This document shows positions 6,399 to 13,161 of a stretch of DNA of 15,422 nt, one piece after another. The notes beneath the pieces are model-generated. The model did not search any database. It worked only from the letters and a program-made list of their open reading frames with translations, and was not told the DNA's origin. Both the position numbers and the translations under genes were made by a program. Where the stretch lies: contig SVLA01000037.1 in the NCBI GenBank assembly GCA_015068175.1, positions 1-15,422 of the forward strand. Reading direction: 5' to 3'. Origin of the DNA: Oscillospiraceae bacterium. GTDB lineage: Bacteria; Bacillota_A; Clostridia; Oscillospirales; Oscillospiraceae. Position 1 is the first letter of the stretch. The number at the start of each line of letters is the position of its first letter.

Positions 6399-7010
6399 TT
6401 ACAAATCATCATCCGTAATTTCGGCTGAGAGTGCGGAGATCTCATAGGCGGTGCGCTCCATGGGCCCTTCGTCGGTGAGCTTGGTGTAGGTGCGGCTCTG
6501 CAGGCGGCCCAAAATACAGAGCCGGTCCCGAAGATGACATTGGGCCACATCCTGGGCTGTCCGCCCCCAAAGAATGCAGGGCAGGTAATCGGCCCGCTTG
6601 AATGCCCGCGGCACCGCCAGCATCACGTCACAGATCTCCCGGCCCAGAGGTGTTCGACGGAAGATCGGCTCCCGGCACAGAGACCCTTCCAGACGCACGT
6701 CATTGATGGGTTCGCCATCCCCGGCCACCATATCCACGGCAAAAATGAAGATCAACAGCCGTCTTACGCCGCCTTCCCGGACATTGTGACTGCGGATCTG
6801 GCCCCGGACCGTGATCATGGGCCCCCCGGACAGATCCACAGCATCCAATATCCCTGCTTCCACCACCACCGGCAGCAGGTCCACGGTGCCGGAGAGCCGG
6901 GGCACCTCCAGGGTAAAGCGGAAGAAACGTTTGCCGTGATTCTCATGGGAAAAGCCGGGGAGGCCGGTCAGGGTCCCCCGGACAGTGATCTGATTGTAAA
7001 TATGTTCCAT
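6399..7010 (-). CDS. Tandem OB-fold single-stranded DNA-binding-like protein
   Basis: A 203-residue protein that appears to contain two SSB-type OB folds. The first covers about residues 7-95 (ITVRGTLTGLPGF, then KRFFRFTLEVPRLSG, then MITVRGQIRSH). The second covers about 104-195 (VRLEGSLCREPIFRRTPLGRE, then CDVMLAVPR, then DYLPCILWGR and LCILGRLQSRTY), and it resembles SSB and PriB more closely. The C-terminus ends ITDDDL, an acidic tip reminiscent of but not identical to the SSB tail DDDIPF. Many Clostridia carry such a protein besides ordinary SSB; its role is not established to my knowledge. The ATG follows GAGGTGG. Terminators lie on both sides, so it is probably monocistronic, but I found no clear promoter. 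Single-stranded DNA binding is inferred from the fold. Confidence 0.75.
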   Translation of the reverse strand: MEHIYNQITVRGTLTGLPGFSHENHGKRFFRFTLEVPRLSGTVDLLPVVVEAGILDAVDLSGGPMITVRGQIRSHNVREGGVRRLLIFIFAVDMVAGDGEPINDVRLEGSLCREPIFRRTPLGREICDVMLAVPRAFKRADYLPCILWGRTAQDVAQCHLRDRLCILGRLQSRTYTKLTDEGPMERTAYEISALSAEITDDDL

Positions 7011-7040
7011 AGTTCCACCTCGTACTTTGATCTATGGAAC
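7004..7040 (-). promoter_or_regulatory. Hairpin enclosing the start site of the OB-fold gene
   Basis: In the minus-strand RNA, GTTCCATAG (7040-7032) is an exact inverted repeat of CTATGGAAC (7012-7004), which contains the ATG. The 19-nt loop contains the Shine-Dalgarno GAGGTGG. The arrangement could be a translational control hairpin or a DNA operator. Confidence 0.45.
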
Positions 7041-7059
7041 AGTTTATGGCTGAACGGGG

Positions 7060-7094
7060 AAAATAAGAACCCTGCCGAAGGATTTCGGCAGGGT
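7060..7094 (-). terminator. Terminator of the rlmH-ygiQ operon
   Basis: An 11-bp perfect stem, ACCCTGCCGAA (7069-7079) with TTCGGCAGGGT (7084-7094), around a 4-nt loop, 12 bp after the ygiQ-type stop codon. On the minus strand it is followed by the T-rich TCTTATTTT. Confidence 0.8.
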
Positions 7095-7106
7095 GCAGAT
7101 GTGGGT

Positions 7107-8990
7107 TCAGCGTTTCTTTTTGGCAGGCGCTTTTTTTGGCAGACCGTTGCGGCCGCGGGCCGGGGCCTTGGGGGGCGGGGGCGTTGCGCCGCCGGCTCTG
7201 GGCGGTACGGCCCGGATCAGGCACTTGGGGCCGGAACCGATAAGGTCTGCCCGTCCGGCCTTCATGAGGGCCTCCCGGACCAGGTAGTAATTTTTGGGAT
7301 TGCGGTACTGGATCAATGCCCGCTGCATGGCCTTCTCATGGGGATCCGTGGGGACGTAGACTTTCTCCATGGTCCTGGGATCCAGGCCGGTGTAATACAT
7401 CACCGTGGAAAGGGTGGAGGGGGTGGGATAGAAATCCTGGACCTGCTCCGGATTGTAGCCCATTTCCCGGATATATTCGGCCAGTTCGATGGCCTCCTTC
7501 AATGTGGAGCCGGGGTGGCTGGACATGAGATAGGGCACCAGGTACTGGTTCATGCCGTACTGCTTGTTCAGGGCGAAATACTTGTCCACAAACTGATTAT
7601 AGACGGCGTTTCGGGGTTTGCCCATGCGGCAAAGCACCGCATCGGAAACGTGTTCCGGGGCCACCTTCAACTGACCGGAGATGTGGAACTGGACCAGCTC
7701 CTTGAAGAAGGTATCCTTCTTGTCCGCCAGGAGGTAGTCAAAGCGGATGCCGCTGCGGACAAAGACCTTCTTCACGCCGGGGAGCTTCCGCAGTTTGCGC
7801 AGAAGGGCCACATAATCGGAGTGGTCGGCCTTCATATTTTTGCAGGGGGTGGGATAGAGACATTGCCGGCCGCCGCAGGCACCCTTGGAAAGCTGCTTTT
7901 CGCAGGCGGGATGGCGGAAATTGGCGGTGGGCCCGCCTACATCATGGATGTAACCCTTGAAATCCTTGTCCTTGATCATGATTTCTGCTTCCCGGAGGAT
8001 GGATTCGTGGGAGCGGGTCTGGATGATGCGGCCCTGGTGGAAGGTCAGGGCGCAGAAGGAACAGGCGCCGAAACAGCCCCGATTGCTGACCAGGCTGAAT
8101 TTCACTTCCTCAATGGCGGGGACGCCGCCCTTTTTGGCATAGCTGGGGTGCCAGGTCCGCTCATAGGGAAGCTCGTAGACCGCATCCATTTCCTCGGTGG
8201 TCAAAGGTTTTTGCGGCGGATTCTGCACCACATAGAAGCTGCCGTAGGGCTCTGCCAGCCGTTTGGCGGTGAAGGGGTCGCAGTTGCCGTACTGGATCCG
8301 GAAGGATTCGGCATACTTCCGCTTGTCGGCTTTCAGCGCATCGAAAGAGGGCAGAACGATGGTGGGCAGGCTCTCGTCCAGTTCCGTGGCTTTGAATACG
8401 GTGCCGTCCACATAGGTGATGTCCTTGGCGTCCATGCCGGCGTTCAGGGCATCGGCCAGCTCCACAATGGACTTTTCGCCCATGCCGTACATCAAAATAT
8501 CCGCCTGGGAATCCAGCAGAATGGAGCGCTTCATAGTCTCGCTCCAGTAATCGTAGTGGCCCAGCCGCCGCAGAGAGGCTTCAATGCCGCCGATGAGGAT
8601 GGGAACATCCTTGTAGGTCTGTCGGATCAGATTGCAGTAGACCACCGTGGCGTAATCCGGCCGCTTGCCCATTTCGCCGCCGGGGGTGAAGGCATCGGTC
8701 TTGCGGCGGTGCTTGGTGACGGAGTAGTGATTGACCATGGAGTCCATATTGCCGCCTGAGACCAGGAAACCCAGCCGGGGACGGCCATAGATGTTGATGG
8801 ACTTGGGATCTTTCCAGTTGGGCTGGGAGATGATGCCCACGCTGTAGCCGTGGGCTTCCAGGACCCGGGAAATGATGGCGTGACCGAAGGAATGGTGGTC
8901 CACATAGGCATCACCGATGACATAGACGAAGTCACACTGGCTCCAGCCCCGGTCCAGCATATCCTGCTTGCATATGGGAAGAAAGCTCAT
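7107..8990 (-). CDS. YgiQ family radical SAM protein
   Basis: A 627-residue protein of the YgiQ family, large radical S-adenosylmethionine enzymes without an established substrate. The N-terminal domain opens with the family's characteristic [10 protein letters not shown] and [13 protein letters not shown], and includes NMDSMVNHY and [15 protein letters not shown]. The radical SAM cluster motif is Cys306-x3-Cys310-x2-Cys313, within [11 protein letters not shown]. The C-terminal part holds further conserved cysteines (near [15 protein letters not shown]) and QDFYPTPST. The last 30 residues are a low-complexity Pro/Ala/Lys/Arg tail, which may be disordered and bind nucleic acid (inference). The ATG follows AAGGAGG, and this ribosome binding site overlaps the rlmH stop, so the two genes form an operon. 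Family call is firm; function is unknown. Confidence 0.93.
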   Translation of the reverse strand: MSFLPICKQDMLDRGWSQCDFVYVIGDAYVDHHSFGHAIISRVLEAHGYSVGIISQPNWKDPKSINIYGRPRLGFLVSGGNMDSMVNHYSVTKHRRKTDAFTPGGEMGKRPDYATVVYCNLIRQTYKDVPILIGGIEASLRRLGHYDYWSETMKRSILLDSQADILMYGMGEKSIVELADALNAGMDAKDITYVDGTVFKATELDESLPTIVLPSFDALKADKRKYAESFRIQYGNCDPFTAKRLAEPYGSFYVVQNPPQKPLTTEEMDAVYELPYERTWHPSYAKKGGVPAIEEVKFSLVSNRGCFGACSFCALTFHQGRIIQTRSHESILREAEIMIKDKDFKGYIHDVGGPTANFRHPACEKQLSKGACGGRQCLYPTPCKNMKADHSDYVALLRKLRKLPGVKKVFVRSGIRFDYLLADKKDTFFKELVQFHISGQLKVAPEHVSDAVLCRMGKPRNAVYNQFVDKYFALNKQYGMNQYLVPYLMSSHPGSTLKEAIELAEYIREMGYNPEQVQDFYPTPSTLSTVMYYTGLDPRTMEKVYVPTDPHEKAMQRALIQYRNPKNYYLVREALMKAGRADLIGSGPKCLIRAVPPRAGGATPPPPKAPARGRNGLPKKAPAKKKR

Positions 8991-9001
8991 ATTGCGCCTC
9001 C

Positions 9002-9484
9002 TTATTTGTGATATTTACTGCCGGCCTGGATGGCTTCGGCGCGGTAAAGCTGTTCCAGCACCATGATCCGGGCCAGATGATGGGGGAAGGTCATGGGGCC
9101 CATGGAGAGCCTGAAATCGGCCCGCTGTTTGACCCGGGGGGCCATGCCGAAGGAGGAGCCGATGAGGAAGCAGGCGCTGCCCTTGCCGGAGAGCTTCACA
9201 TCCTTCAGTTTTTGGGCGAAATCCTCGCTGGAGAGGGTCTTTCCTTCCGGCGTAAAGACGCAGAACCAGGCGCCCTTGGGGATCCTGGCCAGGATCTGCT
9301 CCGCTTCTTTCTCCAGTCCGGCGGCGATCTCGGCGGGGGAGGGATCTTCCGGGAGCCGGTATTCCGGCAGTTCCAGCAATGTGAATGAGCAGTAGCCTTT
9401 CAGCCGTTTGGCATATTCCTCGGCGGCGGAAAGATAGAATTTCTCCTTCAGCTTGCCCATGGTGATCAGGGTGATGTCGAACAT
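9002..9484 (-). CDS. rlmH: 23S rRNA (pseudouridine1915-N3)-methyltransferase RlmH
   Basis: SPOUT-class methyltransferase that methylates pseudouridine 1915 in helix 69 of 23S rRNA in assembled ribosomes. The 160-residue protein has the family length. It begins [17 protein letters not shown], and its C-terminal knot region shows the SAM-binding [11 protein letters not shown], then [28 protein letters not shown] and the conserved YHK terminus. I chose the ATG at 9482-9484: it has AAGGAGGG upstream and matches homologues. The frame extends upstream to 9514, but that would place the start in the promoter. A sigma-A promoter lies directly upstream. The next gene starts 11 bp after the stop. Confidence 0.96.
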   Translation of the reverse strand: MFDITLITMGKLKEKFYLSAAEEYAKRLKGYCSFTLLELPEYRLPEDPSPAEIAAGLEKEAEQILARIPKGAWFCVFTPEGKTLSSEDFAQKLKDVKLSGKGSACFLIGSSFGMAPRVKQRADFRLSMGPMTFPHHLARIMVLEQLYRAEAIQAGSKYHK

Positions 9485-9504
9485 GAGATCCCTCCTTTTG
9501 GGAT

Positions 9505-9533
9505 ATGATAACACAAAACGGCCGAAAAGGCAA
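9505..9533 (-). promoter_or_regulatory. Sigma-A-type promoter for rlmH-ygiQ
   Basis: On the minus strand TTGCCT (9533-9528) and TATCAT (9510-9505) are separated by 17 bp, about 20 bp before the rlmH ATG. Confidence 0.65.
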
Positions 9534-9535
9534 TA

Positions 9536-9563
9536 ATGAAAGGCGTGGATCCCTCCACGCCTT
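9536..9563 (-). terminator. Terminator of spoIIID
   Basis: A 10-bp perfect stem, AAGGCGTGGA (9540-9549) with TCCACGCCTT (9554-9563), around the loop TCCC, sits 3 bp after the spoIIID stop. On the minus strand it continues into TTTCATTATT, a modest T-rich tail. Confidence 0.7.
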
Positions 9564-9566
9564 GCG

Positions 9567-9818
9567 TCATTGTATACCCTTGTACTTGCGCCGGGTGGCT
9601 AAGCCGCCCCGGATATGCCGCTCCTGCTTGTTCAATTCCAAAACCTGCCGCACCTGATCGTATAAGGGTTTGTTCAGTTGCTTCAGCCGGCAGGTCAGAT
9701 CTTTGTGGACCGTAGATTTGGAGATGCCGAAGTGCCGGGCGGCGGCCCGGACCGTGGCGCCGGTCTCGATGATGTACACAGCCAAAGTGCAGGCTCTTTC
9801 TTCAATGGTATCTGTCAT
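9567..9818 (-). CDS. spoIIID: Sporulation transcriptional regulator SpoIIID
   Basis: Small DNA-binding regulator of the mother cell that activates and represses many sigma-E genes and helps switch on sigma-K. The 83-residue protein has a helix-turn-helix at about 21-44 (ATVRAAARHFGISKSTVHKDL) and the basic C-terminal region RHIRGGLATRRKYK at 68-80, which contacts DNA in the family. I chose the ATG at 9816-9818, with GGAGGG upstream, because homologues start here; the frame is open upstream to 9911 but that part is unlike the family and covers the promoter. It stands alone between a terminator and a divergent AI-2E-family gene. Length is close to clostridial relatives. Confidence 0.96.
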   Translation of the reverse strand: MTDTIEERACTLAVYIIETGATVRAAARHFGISKSTVHKDLTCRLKQLNKPLYDQVRQVLELNKQERHIRGGLATRRKYKGIQ

Positions 9819-9847
9819 AGGCTTCCCTCCGATGCTGTGTTCTGTAA

Positions 9848-9876
9848 ATGCTATGCGGCAGTTCCGGGCGCCATGA
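9848..9876 (-). promoter_or_regulatory. Candidate sigma-E promoter for spoIIID
   Basis: On the minus strand TCATGGC (9876-9870) and CATAGCAT (9855-9848) are separated by 14 bp. The sigma-E consensus in B. subtilis is approximately KMATAWW-14 bp-CATACAHT. The -10 differs at one or two positions and the -35 core is ATG instead of ATA. The -10 lies 29 bp before the ATG. Confidence 0.5.
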
Positions 9877-9919
9877 CCGCAAAAAATTGTAAAAGAACCG
9901 TGAATTCGCAAAAATGCTA

Positions 9920-9948
9920 TTGGAAAATCGGAAGAAAGGCGTTATAAT
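9920..9948 (+). promoter_or_regulatory. Sigma-A-type promoter for the AI-2E-family gene
   Basis: TTGGAA (9920-9925) and TATAAT (9943-9948) are separated by 17 bp, 30 bp before the TTG start codon. Confidence 0.8.
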
Positions 9949-9978
9949 ATTTTCACTAGAGAGAGGGAGGGAAGCATT

Positions 9979-11256
9979 TTGACCATCGATAAGAAATTCC
10001 TGCGCAATTTGTCCCTGGGCGTGGCCGGATGCATTTTGCTGTACTGGGTCCTGTATGAGACGGAACGGGTGGCAGCGCTGTTGGGCGGAATTTACAATGT
10101 GTTGTCGCCCTTTATTATTGGTGCGGCCCTGGCATTCGTGCTGAACGTGCCCATGCGGCCCATTGAAAAGGGGCTGCGTTTCGTGAAAAAGCCGGGGGCT
10201 CGGCGGGCGCTGGCCATTACCTGTACATTGGTGGCTGTGCTGCTGGTCCTGACCGGCGTGATCTGGCTGCTGGTGCCGCAGATCGGTGCCACGGTGGAAT
10301 CCCTGATCAGCAAACTGCCGGATTTCTTTAACCGGGTCCGCGATTGGGGTGTCTCCTTCCTGGAAACTCACCCGGAGATCGTGGAACTGCTGACGGAATA
10401 TACAGATTTTGAAAGTTTTAACTGGAGCGAATGGATCGAAAAAGTGGTCGGCCTGCTGACCAGTGGTCTGACCACCATCATCGACGGCGCTTTTGTTGCA
10501 GTAGTCGGTCTGGGCAACGGCATTTTTAATGCGATTTTGAGCCTGGTGTTCGGCCTGTACTGCCTGAGCCGCAAGGAGATCCTGGCCCGTCAGGGCAGAC
10601 GGATCCTTTACTCCTTTGTGCCGGAGAAGGCGGCGGATACCACGGTGCGGATCTTCCGGATGACCAATGCGACCTTCTCCAATTTCATTTCCGGCCAGTG
10701 CCTGGAGGCCCTGATCCTGGGTTCCATGTTTGCGGTGGCTATGTCCATCTTCCGGATGCCCTTTATGCCCCTGGTCAGCGTCATCATTGCGGTGACGGCC
10801 CTGGTGCCCATCGTCGGCGCCTTCGTTGGCTGTGCCTTGGGTGCGTTCTTCATTTTGGTGCAGGATCCGGCCCTGGCCTTCTGGTTCGTCGTGATGTTCC
10901 TGGTTCTGCAGCAGATCGAAGGTAATATGATCTATCCCCGGGTGGTGGGTTCCTCCATCGGTCTGCCCGGTATGTGGGTCCTGCTGGCGGTGGCTGTAGG
11001 CGGCGACCTGATGGGCGTGGGCGGCATGCTGGTGATGATCCCCGTGGTTTCCGTGGTCTATACTCTGGGCCGTGAGATCACCGACCAGCGGTTGGCGATC
11101 CGTGGTATTGCCAAGGAGAAACTGAAGGACCACCCGCCGGAGATCACTTCCAGGCTGAAGGAAAAGGTGAAAAAGAAGAAGGAACAGCGGTTGCTGAAGA
11201 AGCTGGAAAAGATGAAAGACAAGATCACCCACCACGAACACAAAGAGGAGGAATGA
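9979..11256 (+). CDS. AI-2E family transporter (PF01594-type membrane protein)
   Basis: A 425-residue polytopic membrane protein of the AI-2 exporter family, whose members include TqsA and YtvI-type proteins; many transport other substrates, and some are Na+/H+ antiporters. Hydrophobic segments are visible at about residues 12-28, 40-57, 78-100, 160-197, 235-290 and 300-355. The family's cytoplasmic-loop region IEGNMIYPRVVGSSIGLPGMWVL is present near 313-335. The last 60 residues are strongly charged and basic (many Lys/Glu, ending HHEHKEEE), likely a cytoplasmic coiled tail. Translation starts at TTG (9979-9981) after GGGAGGG; no ATG fits. A 53-residue ORF overlaps its stop (ATGA). Substrate cannot be deduced from sequence. 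Confidence 0.9.
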   Translation: MTIDKKFLRNLSLGVAGCILLYWVLYETERVAALLGGIYNVLSPFIIGAALAFVLNVPMRPIEKGLRFVKKPGARRALAITCTLVAVLLVLTGVIWLLVPQIGATVESLISKLPDFFNRVRDWGVSFLETHPEIVELLTEYTDFESFNWSEWIEKVVGLLTSGLTTIIDGAFVAVVGLGNGIFNAILSLVFGLYCLSRKEILARQGRRILYSFVPEKAADTTVRIFRMTNATFSNFISGQCLEALILGSMFAVAMSIFRMPFMPLVSVIIAVTALVPIVGAFVGCALGAFFILVQDPALAFWFVVMFLVLQQIEGNMIYPRVVGSSIGLPGMWVLLAVAVGGDLMGVGGMLVMIPVVSVVYTLGREITDQRLAIRGIAKEKLKDHPPEITSRLKEKVKKKKEQRLLKKLEKMKDKITHHEHKEEE

Positions 11257-11414
11257 CCTTGTTCTGTACCGTTGTGGATATTCGGGGCGATTACGCCCTG
11301 GTAAAGTATGATGATACCGGCGTGATCTCGGAAGTGGCCCTGGCGCTGCTGCCTTTCGGCATCGATACCGGCGACCGGCTGAAATACGAGAATTACGAAT
11401 TCGAGCAGATTTGA
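11253..11414 (+). CDS. Small hypothetical protein, translationally coupled (53 aa)
   Basis: An ATG at 11253 overlaps the TGA of the membrane-protein gene (ATGA), with AGAGGAGGA directly upstream. It encodes 53 residues beginning MTLFCTVVDIRGDYALVKYD and ending NYEFEQI. The middle reads SEVALALLPFGIDTGDRLKY. The pattern GDYALV...ALLP...GDRL resembles small beta-barrel proteins of the DUF3006 type, but the match is from memory and the protein is shorter than that family. The codon use is like its neighbours, and a terminator follows 9 bp after the stop. I believe it is a real gene of unknown function; the annotation may be absent from automated calls because of its size. Confidence 0.7.
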   Translation: MTLFCTVVDIRGDYALVKYDDTGVISEVALALLPFGIDTGDRLKYENYEFEQI

Positions 11415-11423
11415 ATAGATAAT

Positions 11424-11477
11424 ATGCCCACCGGGCCAGTGACTCTGCCAGTCACATGGAACCGGTGGGCATTTTAT
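11424..11477. terminator. Terminator between convergent operons
   Basis: An 11-bp perfect outer stem, ATGCCCACCGG (11424-11434) with CCGGTGGGCAT (11462-11472), encloses an inner stem GTGACT/AGTCAC (11439-11444 with 11450-11455). On the plus strand it ends in ATTTTATTAT. It probably also serves the minus-strand Nudix transcript, though the tail in that direction is only AT-rich. Confidence 0.8.
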
Positions 11478-11977
11478 TATATAAGTGTTTCTGATTGGAT
11501 GACGGAACGAACCAGTTGCCATGCGATACTTCCTTCCCGTAAATGGGATAGGGCATTGGACACAGGAAACCATTGAACGGAGTCCACCTCGCCGGATATG
11601 TGGAATTCCGTCTTGCAGACGGATGCCTTGAAGCCGAGCATCAGCATCTCTTTTTTCAGGTAGGGATAACTTTGGATAAATTCCAGAGAGACCACAGCTT
11701 GCCCGATCTCCTCTTGAATTTCCCGGACAGCACATTCTTCGGCGGATTCACCCAATTGAACAATGCCGGCAACACAAACGTAATTTGTGGCGGAAACGTA
11801 GTTCTGTCGGATCAGCGCAATTTCGTGGAACTCGTTTACGACAGCGCAAATGACGCAGGTAGTGAACATATCCCACAGCGGAATGCTGCAGGAGGGACAA
11901 TATGGAATCAAACCTTCATCACCGATTTCTTTGGTGGTGAGCAGTGTGCCGCAGTGGGGGCAATAGGTAAAGTGCAT
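11477..11977 (-). CDS. Zinc-ribbon Nudix hydrolase (NudC-like layout)
   Basis: A 166-residue Nudix hydrolase. An N-terminal zinc ribbon is formed by Cys6-x2-Cys9 and Cys27-x2-Cys30. The Nudix box runs from Gly71 to Gln93: G-x5-E77-x7-R85-E86-x2-E89-E90-x-G92, complete except that the last, usually hydrophobic, position is Gln. The order zinc ribbon, then Nudix fold, then a conserved MLMLGF after the box is like NADH pyrophosphatase NudC, but the NudC signature SQPWPFPxS is replaced by SYPYLKKE, so NAD(H) specificity cannot be assumed. The ATG follows AAAGGAA. It is the last of three closely spaced minus-strand genes, 14 bp after the membrane-protein gene. A nucleoside diphosphate-linked substrate is likely but unidentified. 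Confidence 0.88.
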   Translation of the reverse strand: MHFTYCPHCGTLLTTKEIGDEGLIPYCPSCSIPLWDMFTTCVICAVVNEFHEIALIRQNYVSATNYVCVAGIVQLGESAEECAVREIQEEIGQAVVSLEFIQSYPYLKKEMLMLGFKASVCKTEFHISGEVDSVQWFPVSNALSHLREGSIAWQLVRSVIQSETLI

Positions 11978-11991
11978 ATCAGTTGTTCCTT

Positions 11992-12507
11992 TCAGGATAT
12001 GCGATCCTTATTACGGAGGTAGGGGAAGGGATCATCGGGGGTCATGAGCAGGGCGATGAGGATTTTGCGCCCTTCCTCGCTTTCGTGTGTGAAGGACTCG
12101 AAAAGAGTGGCCAGCGGGGCGGCAAATAAGGTCGTACCAACGCTGATCGCGGCGGATATGGCAACAAGGCCGACGTGAAATTCTCCGGCCTGCACCAGGA
12201 ACATGAATAGGGACAATACAAACATTATCAAAAGCATCCCAAGAAACTGCGGCGGACACAGGGAACCTTTGAATCGGATGAAACGCACTTCACAGCCGGT
12301 CTCCGCGGGCCGGACATGGCCTACGGCGCAGTTCTTCTGATTGGTGTATTTCCGGTTCCATTCATAGCCGGCGTGATGGGTGACGCAGAAGTACCGCCCC
12401 AAAAAGAAACCCGTATAGCGCTCATTGCCAAATTCAAAATGGCCGCTCATATGCTCTTTGAGATGGTAAATGTAGGCTTTTGGGGAAAGAGGAGAGGAAA
12501 GGATCAT
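11992..12507 (-). CDS. Hypothetical two-helix membrane protein
   Basis: A 171-residue protein I do not recognise. The N-terminal 80 residues are polar and rich in aromatic and basic residues (HLKEHMSGHFEFGNERYTG, then FLGRYFCVTHHAGYEWNRKY). Two hydrophobic segments follow, at about 88-107 and 110-135, and then an acidic stretch (HESEEGRK) and a short polar C-terminus. This suggests a soluble N-terminal domain anchored by a helical hairpin. The ATG is preceded by AGGAGG. It lies 15 bp downstream of the DUF4375 gene and 14 bp upstream of the Nudix gene, so all three are probably one transcript. Base composition is lower in GC than the flanking housekeeping genes by eye. Confidence 0.75.
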   Translation of the reverse strand: MILSSPLSPKAYIYHLKEHMSGHFEFGNERYTGFFLGRYFCVTHHAGYEWNRKYTNQKNCAVGHVRPAETGCEVRFIRFKGSLCPPQFLGMLLIMFVLSLFMFLVQAGEFHVGLVAISAAISVGTTLFAAPLATLFESFTHESEEGRKILIALLMTPDDPFPYLRNKDRIS

Positions 12508-12522
12508 AATGCAACCTCCTGA

Positions 12523-13086
12523 TCAAAAAGCTGCGATGTTGGCTTTTACATAAGCGGTGAGAGATTCTTCCAGAGAAGGGAGTGTATAAAAAGCGTCATC
12601 GTATTCATCAAAGGGATAGCGCTCTGCCTGCGCAGCGAATTCACGGACATGGCGGATCTCAAAAGAAGAAAGATCGGCCAGGTCGATATGGTACTTCTGA
12701 ATAAAGCCGTCAAAAAGCTGCTTGTGTTCAGCGGCACCGACAATATGCAGGTATTCGCTGATGTAAGGGGCGAGAACACGGCTGGAATTGACAAAAAACT
12801 GGCACAGGCCGCCGTTGCTGACTTCCATCTCCAGATAATTGAGGGCGTAGAATACTTTTTGCGGATCGGACAGAAGAGCAAAGCCTTCCAGGATCTCGTC
12901 GTGGGTATCCATGATGGCATCGATCCGCGCCTGGGCGGCGGAAAACAGTTCCTCATCCGGCAGGGCCGCAAGTTGATCAGTGGTCAGGGCAATGTATTCA
13001 GCTCGCTGCTGTTCCATTTGCTCCATGATCTTGGGCGCATCTTTCATCAGTCGAAATATGGTTTTGAGGGTTTTGAAAAAGCCCAT
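12523..13086 (-). CDS. DUF4375 (DMP19-type) domain-containing protein
   Basis: A 187-residue protein with a DUF4375 domain, the family that includes the Neisseria DNA-mimic protein DMP19. The diagnostic block is FYALNYLEMEVSNGGLCQFFVNSS at about 79-102, followed by a helical region and an acidic C-terminal third (ERYPFDEYDDAFY). The N-terminal 40 residues are helical and basic and precede the domain. In DMP19 the acidic surface mimics DNA and binds a repressor; whether this protein does so is unknown. The ATG follows CGGAGG. Only 28 bp separate the ATG from the nifJ terminator, so an independent promoter is hard to place, and transcription may depend on read-through from nifJ. It heads a three-gene cluster. 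Confidence 0.8.
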   Translation of the reverse strand: MGFFKTLKTIFRLMKDAPKIMEQMEQQRAEYIALTTDQLAALPDEELFSAAQARIDAIMDTHDEILEGFALLSDPQKVFYALNYLEMEVSNGGLCQFFVNSSRVLAPYISEYLHIVGAAEHKQLFDGFIQKYHIDLADLSSFEIRHVREFAAQAERYPFDEYDDAFYTLPSLEESLTAYVKANIAAF

Positions 13087-13107
13087 AGATTGCCTCCGTT
13101 TCTTTTG

Positions 13108-13138
13108 GACAAAAACCGCCCCGGTTGCCCGGGGCGGT
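13108..13138 (-). terminator. Rho-independent terminator of nifJ
   Basis: A 10-bp perfect GC-rich stem, ACCGCCCCGG (13115-13124 on the plus strand) with CCGGGGCGGT (13129-13138), around a 4-nt loop. On the minus strand it is followed by TTTTTGT, 23 bp after the nifJ stop. Confidence 0.9.
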
Positions 13139-13161
13139 CAGCATGTGGGTCAGACGAGGAA

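Noticed and set aside
6534..8759. 741-codon open frame on the plus strand opposite the YgiQ-type gene
   Set aside because: It is antisense to a gene with a clear family match and catalytic motif, has no ribosome binding site, and its Gly/His-rich sequence is typical of a GC-rich mirror frame.
9802..11241. 479-codon open frame on the minus strand opposite the AI-2E-family gene
   Set aside because: Gln/His-rich mirror frame that would also run through the spoIIID promoter; no start signal or recognisable domain.
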